From Zygaena filipendulae (lineage: Eukaryota > Arthropoda > Insecta > Lepidoptera > Zygaenidae): 64,000 nucleotides of DNA. A program made the position numbers and the translations under genes. The stretch covers positions 1-64,000 of the forward strand of contig CAJRBF020000014.1 of assembly GCA_907165275.2 (NCBI GenBank), written 5' to 3'. How positions within the stretch are numbered: position 1 is the first letter of the stretch; each line of letters begins with the position of its first letter. Under the pieces are notes generated by a model. It was not told the origin of the DNA. It saw only the letters and a program-made list of their open reading frames with translations, and searched no databases. Shown here piece after piece: positions 51,927 through 62,646 of the stretch.

Positions 51927-52531
51927 TAATATAGATAATATGTAACACTTTTGTCTACGATATTATTTTTTGTTCAGTATTTTTTTGTTATATGTATTAG
52001 GTAACACTTGTGTTCACGACATTACGTTCGTTCAATATTTTGTTTTGTTTGAAAGCGTAGCATCACTGCATGCGATGATACTCGCGAAGAGTTATTCGCA
52101 GTGCAGCGTTTTTTGCGTCGTAAATTACGCAATCACAGATGTATGGTAATATTATGAGAATACCTATATAATATTGCAGAGTCTTTGTGTACTATGTGTT
52201 TAATTATAAAACCTATTTTTTAAGAATGTATGGTTTGCATGTTTAGTGTTCTAGATTAGGTACAGAATATTGCATAAAACATTATTGTGTTGCAATGTAC
52301 AAACTGGCCAGTTGTGCATTTTGAAACAATGATGAGTTAGCATATGTATTTTTATTTTTTTGGAGCAATGACTTTTCAATTGGATTGCAAATTTAACAAT
52401 TTAATAGATATCATTAGTTTTGTTTTGTAAGTTTTTGGTAATTTTGGCATTCGTCGACCGACACTTAGGAAGAGACATACAACGCATTAGAGCGCGTTCA
52501 AGTGGTTCTTATGAGCATTATTTTATTAAAT

Positions 52532-52822
52532 ATGGGAAATCCGCAAAGCAAGAACTCAGAGGTAGTTATAGCGAACAACGCAAATGTAGACGCAGCCCTG
52601 GAAAGGAAAATTGAACTTTTTGGAGTTTCCAGCATAGTAATTATTACCCTGGCAGTGGTCATCGTAATCGTATGTGGCTGTAGATATGGGTGTCACCGGG
52701 CTAAGAAGTTATTAGTAAAGGACATCAACTCCACCCTAGACATGGTTCGGGTCGTTGACAAACCTCGCCCTAGCCCGGAAATATCATCTGCTCAGACACC
52801 TACCACAGTGTATAAGTATTAG
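52532..52822 (+). CDS. Small one-pass membrane protein encoded downstream of pol (copy 3)
   Basis: 96 residues from MGNPQSKN at 52532 (in-frame upstream ATGs at 52502 and 52511 give longer forms). The MG start with serine at position 6 fits N-myristoylation. Residues about 33-52 form a hydrophobic helix ending in CGCRYGC, then a basic segment and a proline-rich tail ending VYKY. It lies 600 bases after pol and 310 before the 3' LTR, where envelope genes sit in other gypsy elements, but it is far too short for an envelope and has no signal peptide. The same ORF is kept in both palindrome copies. Possible roles are membrane targeting of particles or a viroporin-like or host-interacting factor; all of this is inference. 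Confidence 0.65.
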   Translation: MGNPQSKNSEVVIANNANVDAALERKIELFGVSSIVIITLAVVIVIVCGCRYGCHRAKKLLVKDINSTLDMVRVVDKPRPSPEISSAQTPTTVYKY

Positions 52823-53133
52823 TTTGGTGTTTCCTAAGTGTCGTCGCGAATTTGTAGTCGTATACTATAGATATAAGATGTGTAATGTTTATATAGTATA
52901 TCGAGTGGTATGATGTATAACTCTGTAACATAGAGAGCGCAATAAGCGACCATGTATCTACTCATGTAATGATACACCGTGTTATTGTTTAGCGATAAGT
53001 GAGACGGTCGCGCGAAATGTGAATGTTTTAATTTAAGAGTATAGTGTATGCGTTTTGTTTTATATAAAGTTTAGCGTAACAGGTTTTGGAAAATTTTTTG
53101 TTCCTCAAAAATTTTAGAAAAAGGGGGGAATGA

Positions 53134-53365
53134 TGTAGCGTCTCAGCAATCTTGTACGCTGACGCACTACTTTTGGTTATGCTAATGAACGCGAGCCGCG
53201 GTCTCAACAGACCCCTCCTAGCCTCTGCGGCGTGCGCTCGCGCACCTTGTAAACTAACTTTAAGTACTACACAGTAAGCTCGGAACACAAAAATAAACAA
53301 CTATAGATTTGTCAGAAACAGTTTCTTTTATTTACAATCAGCCGAACCGAGCACAGTGCAGTAAA
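53134..53365 (+). repeat. CsRn1 gypsy 3' LTR
   Basis: 232 bp, preceded by the polypurine tract aaaaagggggg at 53118-53128. One substitution and one 2-bp insertion against the 5' LTR. Confidence 0.95.
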
Positions 53366-53479
53366 AAGTAAACAATTTCTTATAATGTATCACTGCAGTA
53401 TTATAATATATCAACTACAACTTAGAATCTTATATGCAAACTACTAACAAAATAATACTAGCTTTTGGCCAGGATTTGC

Positions 53480-54217
53480 TCAGGTTAATATAGAATTATA
53501 GATGCGATGCGGTGGCCCGGGGCGTCGTCTCACGGGCAATCGTATGTTTTCAGGAGGAGAGAGGTACGGCGGTCCCTTCTTCTTCTTAATCGTTTACTCT
53601 TGGCAGAGTAGTCGTGGTCACGGAGGTCGTTGCACGGCCTTTTTTATTGTCTCCCGCCATCTCTCTCTAACCGAGGCATTCCGCACACACGTGTTTAGAG
53701 GCGATTCCGTGAGGGTTTTTATCTGGTCAGTCCATCGCAATGGGGAGCGCCCTCTAGATCGCGAGCCATTAACTCTGCCCTGCACAACGAGTCTCTCCAT
53801 AACATCGTCTTCCTTGCGCATAACGTGGCCAAAGTAGCTCAAAATTCGAGAGTGGACAATTGCCGAGAGTCTTTGCGTTATTTTGAGCTCCCTGAGGATA
53901 GAAATGTTGGTGCGATGCTGGGTCCACGATATGCGCAGCATTCTTCTCCAGCACCACATTTCCACGGCATCGATGCGTTTCCGCTCTCTCTCCTTTACGG
54001 TCCATGTTTCTGCACCGTACAGCAACACTGGGAACACCAAGGATTTAACGAGTCTAGTTTTTGTTGCCTTGGTAATGTTACGGTCTCTCCAGATCTTACT
54101 TAATTTGTCCATTGTGGACCTGGTCATGGCAATGCGTCGCTTGATTTCGTCTTCCGAACCCCCGCCGTCTGAGACCAGTGACCCCAAGTATATATGTATA
54201 TGATGATACAACCTCAC
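53480..54217 (-). pseudogene. RTE-type LINE fragment (RT C-terminus)
   Basis: An open frame of 199 residues on the minus strand (54217-53618): YLGSLVSDGGGSEDEIKRRI, FPVLLYGAETWTVK, RRMLRISWTQHRTN, LSYFGHVMRKEDD. This is the thumb and C-terminal region of RTE-clade reverse transcriptases. The fragment is truncated at its 5' end against the GC-rich island and lacks RT catalytic motifs. The 3' end is not sharply defined (about 53480). Confidence 0.9.
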
Positions 54218-55520
54218 AGTCCGGCGGTCCCTGTCCGGAATGAAACGCTCGGTTCACGGTGCTAGCGGGTGGATACCCGTTTATTTCCACTAAATATCTA
54301 TGAATACACTATTAATGACACAGGCTTGCACTTAACGACTACTCTTATACTACTACACAGTACACAGGCCCTACGGGGTTCGCGGTCGCTACGGTCGGAC
54401 GGGCGGTCGGGAATCGGGGCAGGAAGGTGGTAACGATAGGGGGCTGTGTGCTTGAGGTCGGTCGGTGAGTAGGCGTGGGTGAGTATCGTCCCGGGGGCGG
54501 CGGGCAGGTGCAGCGCAGTCCGCCTGGGGGCGATCCTGGCGCAAACTGTCCGTCGTCCGCGGGGCCGGTGTGTCTGTCTGAGTTCACCTCGGGGCGGCGG
54601 GCAGGTGCAGCGCAGTCCGCCCTGGGGCGATCCTGGCGCAAACTGTCCGTCACCGTTGGAGCTGGTGCGAGTAGATGAGTACCCCTCGGGGTGCGTGTAG
54701 TGAGTTAATTCCCCCGGGGCGGCGGCCGGGTGCAGCGCAGTGCGTCGGGGTGCCCTGGCGCAAACCGTCCGTCACCGTCGGGGCGTGTGCAGGTGAGTTA
54801 ATTCCCCCGGGGCGGCGGCCGGGTGCAGCGCAGTGCGTCGGGACGCCCTGGCGCAAACCGTCCGTCACCGTCGGGGCGTGTGTGGGTGTTGTTTTGGACG
54901 GGTCTGTAGGGTCTGGATGGAAGGAAGTCGGGAGTTCGCCGCACTAGTGAGTCCGTTAAGCGTGGGGCGTCGCCAGACGTCGCGTGAGCGGCGTCTGGGT
55001 AGGCCGACAGAATGCGGGCCCACTAGTGAGCGAGGATAGGTGTCGGACGAGGTATGTGCGGAGGCGGAAGCGGATGGTCACTATACCGCTGAGTTCAGGC
55101 GCCGCTGTACACGTACGCTCTGTGGAGAGGCGCAGGGCGCACGTGCATGCAGCGCGGGAACCCGTCGGCAAGTGTCGGCGTCACGCCGGCCGGTCCGGCT
55201 TATATAGTCGCGGTAGCGGGGCGCAGGGCAGCGTGGCGGCGCGCTCGTTGTCGATGTGTGCGTCGCCGCAGCTCGCGCGCCGCGGTAGGTTGCTGTGCGC
55301 TCGGTGCCGGTGTGTGCGCCTGCGGCGGGGGACGAGGGATTCGTGACGCGGCGAGTGCGTGCCTGCTTCCTTACCCTCCCCCCCTCCGGATGAAGATTTT
55401 TGCGTGCCAAAAATCGCCGTCACGGGCGTCGCCTGGAACCAAAAAGGCCCGGGGGTGGTGTTCCGAGGGCCTGTGTAAAAGTTTTGCTAAGTCTAGTTAC
55501 ACATAACCGGTTTTATTGTT
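54218..55520 (-). other. GC-rich island, LTR-like, no supported gene
   Basis: About 1.3 kb of strongly GC-rich sequence between AT-rich neighbours. Reversed, it begins tgtgtaactagacttagc (55503) and ends with ...gtggaaataaacggg near 54268 followed by gccggactgtgaggttg, so it could be a solo LTR of an unidentified element. Overlapping ORFs occur in all six frames, as expected from GC-rich repeats; none shows a domain. Confidence 0.4.
54490..54890. repeat. GC-rich tandem repeat, four units of about 93-125 bp
   Basis: Units centre on ggtgcagcgcagt(c/g)cg at 54508, 54605, 54730 and 54823, each followed by tggcgcaaac(t/c)gtccgtc. Copies 3 and 4 are nearly identical. Confidence 0.88.
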
Positions 55521-55595
55521 CAACTGGGACTATACTTTACATATTGTTTTACATCTGTAGAACAGAGCATGTGGCGCAGCAGGTCAGGGCGTGTA

Positions 55596-55898
55596 TGTCC
55601 AACGCAGAATGCATGCAATAAATAACACCGTTATTCTATTTGTGAATGCCTCTTTTATTGTTCTCAGCAATTAAGAATGAACATTCGCCGTTAACATTAT
55701 GGATGATTAATGATTATTATATTATTACACAAAACAAACATTACACGCGGACAGGACGACACAGGACATAAAAAAGAGTGGTTATCGCAGATTGCGAATG
55801 ACAGATAAAAGGGACAGCGTTTTTGACAGCGCTTGTCTCTAGTCAATAAACAGAGAGTGCGAATGTATAGCATGGATACTAGTCTTTTAAGTCCAACA
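55596..55898 (-). repeat. Probable 3' LTR of second Copia element
   Basis: On the minus strand it starts TGTTGGACTT right after the purine tract gcatgaggaggag (55899-55911), with an AATAAA-type signal near 55663. The far end (about 55596) is a guess from a TG...CA rule. Confidence 0.5.
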
Positions 55899-55997
55899 CT
55901 CCTCCTCATGCTTTACATTCCACAACATGAGCTAAGTATAAAATATTTTACTGCCTGTCAACAACATGACCAACTACATATATAAAGTCAAACTTAT

Positions 55998-57587
55998 TTA
56001 AGCCTTAACATTTAAACCACTTACAAAATTCCTATGCTTATCTGTACACAGTGGCTTTGTAAACACATCCGCAAGCATTAGATCTGTTTGTAAGTATTTT
56101 ACTTTAAAACCTTCAGTCTGAATCAAATCCTTTACAAAATGATATCGCAGATCTATATGCTTTGTTCTCTTATGTGCATACTCTTTGACAAGCAATAATT
56201 TCTGTGCACTCTGATTGTCATTGTAAATAGTGACGTCATAATTTTTGTCAGTAATTTCCATCAAGAAATTTTTAACAAACAAGATGTCCCTACATACATC
56301 ACTGATCGCGAGATATTCCGCCTCAGTACTGGACAAAGCTGTGCACCGTTGCTTTCTTGCTTCCCAATTTACTACATTGTCACCTAACTTTATTACAAAA
56401 CCACTATACGATTTGCGATCCGACAATTCATTTGCCCAATCCGCGTCAGCATAGGCGTTAATATTTAAATTATTTTTGCTCCTTACAAAGTGCAAACCAT
56501 AATTTATACTTCCCGCCAAGTAACGTAAAACTCGCTTCGCAGAACGCCAATGACTTTCATCAAAGCAGGTAACAAATTGGCTTAGCTGGCTACAAGCAAA
56601 CGCAATGTCTGGTCTCGTACAGACTGACAAATACATCAATGAGCCTAATAACTGTCTATATTGATAAATCTCATCTTTCAACGGCTCTTTATCAGATCTA
56701 TCATGCTTGTACCCAACTGGCATCGGTGTGCTTACAGGCTTACAATTACACATGTTAAACTTAGCTAATAGACATCTTGTGTAGTCTGACTGATCTAAAA
56801 TAATAGAGTTATCTTTCTTAGTTACATTCATGCCTAAACAATTAGTCAATTTACCTAAATGTCTAATTTCAAAATGGCGTTGCAACAGAGACAGAACTTT
56901 GTCTATACAACCGTTATGATAGGCGTAAAAGTCATCAAGATACAAAGCAAGAATAACGTAATTATATTCAGTCTTCTTAATATATACACAAGGTTCACAT
57001 TTATTCTGTATAAACCCGTCATTACATAAAACATTGTGAATTTTAACATTCCAATTCCGGCTAGCTTGTTTCAATCCATAAATACTTTTTAATAAACAAC
57101 ATACTTTATCCTTGTTATCTGAATTGAAACCAGCAGGCTGTTCCATAAAATTTTTTTCAGTTAATTCACCGTTTAGAAAAGCTGTAGTTACATCGATATG
57201 GTCCATGTTTAAGTCTAATTCATTGGCAATACTAAATAGAATTCTAAGAGTGGAGTGTCTTACAACAGGCGAAAAAGTTTCACAATAGTCAATACCTTCT
57301 TTTTGGCTATAACCACAGGACACCAATCGTGCTTTATATTTAACAAAGTTCCCTGTTGAATCATATTTCTTTTTGAAAACCCACTTATTCTTAACAACAT
57401 TAGCATCACTAGGACGATCGACAAGCTTCCAAACATGATTCTTAATCATAGAATTATACTCATCTGTCATGGCGTCATGCCACTTATCTCTTTCATCGGA
57501 ACTCATGGCGTCACGATAAGAGACAGGAGCGTCGGGTGAACTGGCCGCAATCAGTGACGATAAATCAAAATCTTTGTACCTAGCAGG
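55998..57587 (-). CDS. Copia-type RT and RNase H (5' part lost beyond insertion)
   Basis: About 530 open codons on the minus strand. The frame is open upstream of the first ATG (57506) to the junction at 57588 (reading PARYKDFDLSSLIAAS), so the true start lies beyond the inserted LTR element. RT: KNKWVFKKKYDSTGNFVKYKARLV, MDHIDVTTAFLNGEL, LKSIYGLKQASRNWN, the catalytic LYLDDFYAY (YLDD for YVDD), and LLGSLMYLSVCTRPDIAFA. RNase H: YADADWANELSDRKSYSGF, ALSSTEAEYLAIS, YNDNQSAQKL, KRTKHIDLRYHF, then the usual LADVFTKPL end. Open and apparently intact as far as seen; a different family from the Copia at 17998. Confidence 0.93.
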   Translation of the reverse strand, partial: PARYKDFDLSSLIAASSPDAPVSYRDAMSSDERDKWHDAMTDEYNSMIKNHVWKLVDRPSDANVVKNKWVFKKKYDSTGNFVKYKARLVSCGYSQKEGIDYCETFSPVVRHSTLRILFSIANELDLNMDHIDVTTAFLNGELTEKNFMEQPAGFNSDNKDKVCCLLKSIYGLKQASRNWNVKIHNVLCNDGFIQNKCEPCVYIKKTEYNYVILALYLDDFYAYHNGCIDKVLSLLQRHFEIRHLGKLTNCLGMNVTKKDNSIILDQSDYTRCLLAKFNMCNCKPVSTPMPVGYKHDRSDKEPLKDEIYQYRQLLGSLMYLSVCTRPDIAFACSQLSQFVTCFDESHWRSAKRVLRYLAGSINYGLHFVRSKNNLNINAYADADWANELSDRKSYSGFVIKLGDNVVNWEARKQRCTALSSTEAEYLAISDVCRDILFVKNFLMEITDKNYDVTIYNDNQSAQKLLLVKEYAHKRTKHIDLRYHFVKDLIQTEGFKVKYLQTDLMLADVFTKPLCTDKHRNFVSGLNVKA

Positions 57588-60269
57588 TGTGACGACCCAT
57601 AAGGTCCTACAAAATTTTTTTTGGTTATAATTAAAATCTTAAATAATTATTAAAGTATAGAAGATAATAAAATACACCTATAAAATTACATTTAAAATAT
57701 TAGAGGACATTGCGGTTCAAATAACATCGAAAACAAGTTTTAGTACGTTTATCAATAATAACTCCTAAACTAAAGAAGTTAGGACAAAATATTATATGAA
57801 GGAAAGTGCTTGTATTAGGGAATACCAAATGTATATTGAATTTCGAGAGTATAGGAGCAAGTTAGAAAACGCGAATCCCCCCATACAGGCGTCTCGGAAT
57901 ACAGGGCCGAACGCACCGCCAGTATCCACGAGCCGTATATCTACGGGGAATACGAAGGTAAAAAATGTCCTGACGACAAAAGTTTGTTGGGAAAGTAAAT
58001 TGATAATAGTGTAATAATAAACGAATGCGATGGGGAGGGAACCTCTAAGGGACAATAAATATAATATTATTGCACATTTATCAAACATAAAATTTATTTT
58101 CTCATACAATTTTTTTAATAAATAATATACATGCAAAGTACGTCGTGGTCGAGCGGTCTGCGCGCAGAACGATTTATCGGTTTGTGCAAGGATTCGTACA
58201 CGCGACCTGGAAGTTTCGTCATTACGCATTGTGTCCTGATTGCGTTGTGCAGAGGCGAGCATGCGCGATTGTGATACTTGGTGGTCGCATGAAAGCGTAT
58301 GTGGGCCGATGTGCTTCGTGAACGAGATGCTTTGAGTAGAATATTTGTATTGATTTTTATCATTTCAAAAGACGGTTCGTTACGAATAGTCTTGTTGAGC
58401 GAGCGATAGCGCAGAGTGGTTTAATGTTTTTGTGCGAAGGTCTGTCAGTGCACTTGACGTCCGTTAGGATATCTCGAGCGTAGACCTGAAAACATTAGTC
58501 ACGAGGAAGGATCTTCAAATCACAGTACCGAATAGGCTCGAAGCAAACGGAACTCTAATCTTGAACGGTTGGACATTGCACGTCGCGAGCGTATGATGGC
58601 GTAGATGGGTAAAAATCCGCGCCTTGAGTCATCTGCGCCGTGACGAGTTTCGTTGTGCACCTTGTACCTTACCTTGAATAACAACGCCTTCCGTGTTATT
58701 CAATCTACATATCACCGATGCGGCTGACTGGAGATGCCGGCCCTCTCCTACACCAGGGAAGGGTTGTTCGCTCTTCTTTCTGTTTTACCTTTCTTTTTAT
58801 TATAAACATTACTGATGGGCCAATGCGCTCTGTGGCTCGATTGCTGGCTGCGGAGACAGACTGGAGCTACTGTGACTCGCAACCACATGTATGCTTACGT
58901 AGGTCCCTGCGCTTTGCGATCGAGACCGTTGTGCAGAGGCTGGGGGATCGGCTGTTGGCGACCTCGTCGCTGACGCTAGATTCTCGGCAACCTTTGTGTT
59001 TTTCAACACGATGTGCTTGCCAATGTTCTGATGTGGCAGAACGAGTTGGATGCCCGAGTGGGTTCACAGGGGAGAGACAGCCATTCAACTCTACAGCAAC
59101 GGCTAGGCTACGGCCTCACTGCTTGCAGTATGACAGAGAGTTCATCAGCTGAAGTTCCAGGTTCCAGGGAGAGATTGGTCTCCGACAACACACACATACA
59201 ATTTTGGATCACTGTGCTGGGGTTTGGTTTGTGGTGGTCCCACCCAACCCTGGTCTTCGGGCTGGCACATATTCAAGGGCTCACCATGGCTCCAACGCGG
59301 CGGTAGTCTTCGGACTGGGGACGTACAGTCTCCTCACTGGATTCCTGAAATGGGCGCTGGTGAATGATCTTAGATGTAACCATCTAGAATGATCCTCTAC
59401 CTTGTGAAATAGGTTGGGGGAGGTGACGAAGGCATTGTGCTGGATGGTCATCACCGTGGAATAGCGCAGGAGGGGCTATACCACCTTCCGGCGAATACTT
59501 ATGTATTAACTGGAAGCCTTACCTTCGGTTTGACGTCGGGATTGGTTGCAGTGCCAACAATCATTTCACGTAGTACTTGAGGTTCCTGTGGCCAATGCTT
59601 GCGTCATGCTGAGGGGACAAAATCTGGTCGACCTTGGAATAGAATCGTCTGGGTGGTTTATTAAATATATTTATGCGTCCTGGCAATGTCTGAGCCATCT
59701 GAGCCAGGAATGGTAGCTTTTGACGAGATGTTGACCGGGGTTAAACCGACAAACACAAACTAAAACAGATTATAGGGATAGACAAACATAAGGGTCAAGA
59801 TTATTCAAACTTAGCCTACAAGCCAATAGATTAGGCCGGAAAACAAACTAATAAAATAGGGCATCGATATAATGTTAGGGAGGCAGGTCGTCACAAACAA
59901 ACTAACAAAACTAGATCATCCACATAAAAAGATTAAAAATAGATCATCCACCTAAAGTTAGGAAAGAGGTCGCACGAAAGCAATAAAAATAGGGATTCGT
60001 CCGTGTACTAATCTAAAACCGTCCGTGTATTCGCTAAGCATAAATTAGAGATCGTTCATGTATTAACTTTAGAATCTTAGCTATAAACTTAACCAAGCAA
60101 AAACTATGATGCAAATACTAAGACGATAGTTCAATCTCAACCTAAAAGGATCATAGGTTACTGCACACAACGAAGTTAGAGTCCTAACCACTAGACAATC
60201 AGGCCAAATTAGAGATTATCGTAGTAAGAAGTAGATCGGAGGAAGTCGCGCGAGGGGGGGTAAGTTACA
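57588..60269 (+). repeat. Left LTR, about 2.7 kb
   Basis: The first 885 bases are repeated at 63116-64000 with few differences. The minus-strand ORF at 57792-58262 is repeated at 63361-63792 and has no domain. The end at gttaca (60264-60269) is inferred from the primer site. Confidence 0.7.
58143..58208 (+). promoter_or_regulatory. tRNA-like Pol III A/B boxes inside the LTR
   Basis: TGGTCGAGCGG (58146-58156) fits box A, and GGATTCGTACA (58190-58200) is close to box B, 34 bases later. The flanking gtcg and cgac can pair like an acceptor stem; the 5' part resembles tRNA-Ser. A second A-box-like tagcgcagagtgg lies at 58409. This suggests SINE or tRNA heads captured by the LTR; activity is unproven. 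The copy in the right LTR starts at 63673. Confidence 0.45.
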
Positions 60270-60705
60270 AATTGGTGCCGTGACCAGGATCATGGCTAGT
60301 TATAGTAAATTTCAAGTAGGGGTAAAATCCCTACAAATTGTTGCTTGTGAAAATGGAAGGGTCTTGAGATTGGACATCGGCTTGAAAGTGTTTGCATTAT
60401 AAAAGTCAGGGGGGGGTATTATAAGTTTGCATTTCTTTGCAGATTGCTAAGGAATGCAAATTTATATTGAAGTTAAAACTCTTGAAGAATAGAAGCGTTA
60501 AACAGTGAGAAAATAAACTTTAACCGATTAGATTGTCCAAGGTCGATCAGCTAGTGTTAGTGTGATTAAACGTAAAAACTTTTAATAAATATAAAACATT
60601 TTCGTTCGCGATTTAGAAGTTTAAATCAGTTAATTTCTTTGGTTCGTTTAAATTAGTGAAATAAGTGATAAATAAAAAACAGTCAAAAATTAAAAAACGT
60701 TTGAA

Positions 60706-62646
60706 ATGGGCAAACGACAAGGCGCTAATACGGACCCAGATAAATTGAAGAGTATTAGAGATTTTCCGCAACCTAAAAGGCTAAAACAATTACACGCGTT
60801 CTTAGGACTTTGCAATTTCTATCGTAGATTTATTCGTGATTATAGTACGTTAATCTTACCGTTATGTAAGTTATTAAAGAATCTTCAGGCGTGGAAATGG
60901 GGCAGTGAGGAACAGAGGGCGTTCGAATTATTAAAAACTAGATTCATACAGACGGTAATGTTACATCATCCAGATTTTAATAAACCATATTATTTGCAAA
61001 CAGATAGCTCAGGCATAGGGTTAGCTGGGGTACTCTATCAGTTAGATGACAAAAATGAAATGAAAGTATTAGGGTATCACAGTAGAACGTTGAAGGGGCC
61101 GGAATTAAATTGGACAGTTACAGAACAAGAGTTTTACGCGATAATTAGTAGTATTAAAAAGTTCGAAACGTATTTACGGGGAGCAAAATTTACGATCAAA
61201 ACAGATCATAAGGCGTTAACATTTATTAAAAACTGGAAGTTGTATAACAGTAGGGTTACGCGTTGGATATTATATTTAGAACAATTCGATTACACGGTGG
61301 AACACATATCGGGCAGACAAAATTTGGTTGCAGACATATTGTCAAGGTATCTTCCTGCCGGTAAACAAATACAAGAGGATAGGGAAAAATGTTTCGAGAT
61401 ACTATACGTGGAGAGCGCGGACAACGTTGAGCTCAAGGAAAAATTAAATAAATTATCGGAGTTGCAGTCATTAGATAACGAAATTAAAAATATTAGAGAA
61501 CGTTTAGGACGTATAAGTGTTGCGCAGTGTAGATCTGATAGAATTACCTTACGTTGCAAATTGCGGGATAATATCTTGTATTATGATTCAGTAGAAACGC
61601 GCAAGGAAGTCGTGTACCTTCCAAGAAGTTTAGTTAATGATGTAATTGATCAGGTGCACCTTGAGATGGGTCATCAAGGTGCTTATAAAATAATTAAATA
61701 CATTAGAGATAGATTTTACTGGGGTTCGCTTACCAAAGATGTTAGGAAGAGGGTTAAGATTTGTCATATTTGTCAAATGTCGAAGAGCGAAAATATAAAA
61801 TATGTAGGGCCGTGTCAATCAATATTGTCTAAGGACATAGGAGATATAGTTATGGCGGATCTTTATGGGCCATTACCAGCGGGTAATCTCGGAGCCAGAT
61901 TTATAATAGTATTTCAAGATTCGTTTAGTAAGTTTATTAAAATGTATTCATTGAAAAATGCAACCGGGAAAAGCGTTTTAACTAAATTTAAACATTTTAC
62001 GGAAATAATAAAACCAAAAGCCATTATGACGGATAATGGAAAACAATTTATTAGTATAGTTTGGAAAGGGGGTGTAAGGGCGTTAGGTTGTAAACCGATT
62101 TATACGACTGTAAGAAATCCTAGACCTAACACCGTAGAGCGAGTAAACAAGGAGTTGGGTAGGTTGTTCAGGACTTATTGTCGCGCGAATCATAAATCTT
62201 GGCCAACTATCTTACCAGCCTTGGAGGAATTATATAATAATAGTCATCACGATAGTACAGGCTTCACACCGTGTGAAATTATGTACGGCGAATCGAATAA
62301 AATTTCATTCGACGATAAACTTAAACTCGGTAACGAACCTTTGAATTTAGAACGTGTTAGAAATTTAGTTCGGGAAAATCTGAAAAATTCAAGCTTAATG
62401 CGTCGCTCGAAATACGATAGAAAACACAGATTAATTTTGTTTCAAGTAGGAGACTTGGTAAAAATTCGGAAAGACAATAGGTCTGTTAAGGATAGGAAAG
62501 AAACTAAAAAGTTTGAGTTCTTATATGAGGGTCCTTATGTAGTGGCTGCGGTGCCTTTTAATAATGTATATACGTTACACGACGTAAACACCGGAACCTT
62601 GAAAGGAAATTATAACGCGATTCATTTATATAAATACTATAAATAA
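60706..62646 (+). CDS. gypsy pol remnant: RT thumb, RNase H, integrase fused to gag-like start
   Basis: 646 residues. The first six or so (MGKRQG, in a good start context after a leader) look like a gag beginning. They run straight into the RT thumb (DKLKSIRDFPQPKRLKQLHAFLGLCNFYRRFI). RNase H follows (LQTDSSGIGLAGVLYQ, TVTEQEFYAIISSIKKFETYL, FTIKTDHKALTFI), then integrase: HLEMGHQGAYK...CHICQMSK, the core with MADLYGPLPAG, MTDNGKQF and PRPNTVERVNKELGRLF, and the C-terminal YEGPYVVAAV. Gag, protease and RT palm are deleted in frame. The integrase DDE residues are present. Non-autonomous, but possibly integrase-proficient (inference). Confidence 0.9.
   Translation: MGKRQGANTDPDKLKSIRDFPQPKRLKQLHAFLGLCNFYRRFIRDYSTLILPLCKLLKNLQAWKWGSEEQRAFELLKTRFIQTVMLHHPDFNKPYYLQTDSSGIGLAGVLYQLDDKNEMKVLGYHSRTLKGPELNWTVTEQEFYAIISSIKKFETYLRGAKFTIKTDHKALTFIKNWKLYNSRVTRWILYLEQFDYTVEHISGRQNLVADILSRYLPAGKQIQEDREKCFEILYVESADNVELKEKLNKLSELQSLDNEIKNIRERLGRISVAQCRSDRITLRCKLRDNILYYDSVETRKEVVYLPRSLVNDVIDQVHLEMGHQGAYKIIKYIRDRFYWGSLTKDVRKRVKICHICQMSKSENIKYVGPCQSILSKDIGDIVMADLYGPLPAGNLGARFIIVFQDSFSKFIKMYSLKNATGKSVLTKFKHFTEIIKPKAIMTDNGKQFISIVWKGGVRALGCKPIYTTVRNPRPNTVERVNKELGRLFRTYCRANHKSWPTILPALEELYNNSHHDSTGFTPCEIMYGESNKISFDDKLKLGNEPLNLERVRNLVRENLKNSSLMRRSKYDRKHRLILFQVGDLVKIRKDNRSVKDRKETKKFEFLYEGPYVVAAVPFNNVYTLHDVNTGTLKGNYNAIHLYKYYK

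Larger units (their letters stand above)
45086..53365 (+). mobile_element. CsRn1-type Ty3/gypsy retrotransposon, young, pol interrupted
   Basis: Full length with a 4-bp target duplication AAGT (45082-45085 and 53366-53369). LTRs 45086-45315 and 53134-53365 differ by one substitution and one 2-bp indel. The primer site after the 5' LTR (TGGTGACCTCGACGTGAT at 45317) matches tRNA-Trp with one mismatch, and gag carries a CHCC finger; both are marks of the CsRn1 clade. The polypurine tract is at 53120-53128. Order: gag, pol in the -1 frame, small membrane-protein gene. Without the TTAA insertion at 46837-49353 gag and pol would be open, so this is the likely source type of the dead copies in the palindrome. 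Confidence 0.95.

Noticed and set aside
54345..55506. Many overlapping ORFs in the GC-rich island
   Set aside because: Stops are rare in GC-rich tandem repeats; all six frames are open in places and none shows a family signature.
57792..58262. 156-residue minus-strand ORF, present twice (also 63361-63792)
   Set aside because: The duplication is explained by the two LTRs; it lies antisense in the LTR and has no domain.
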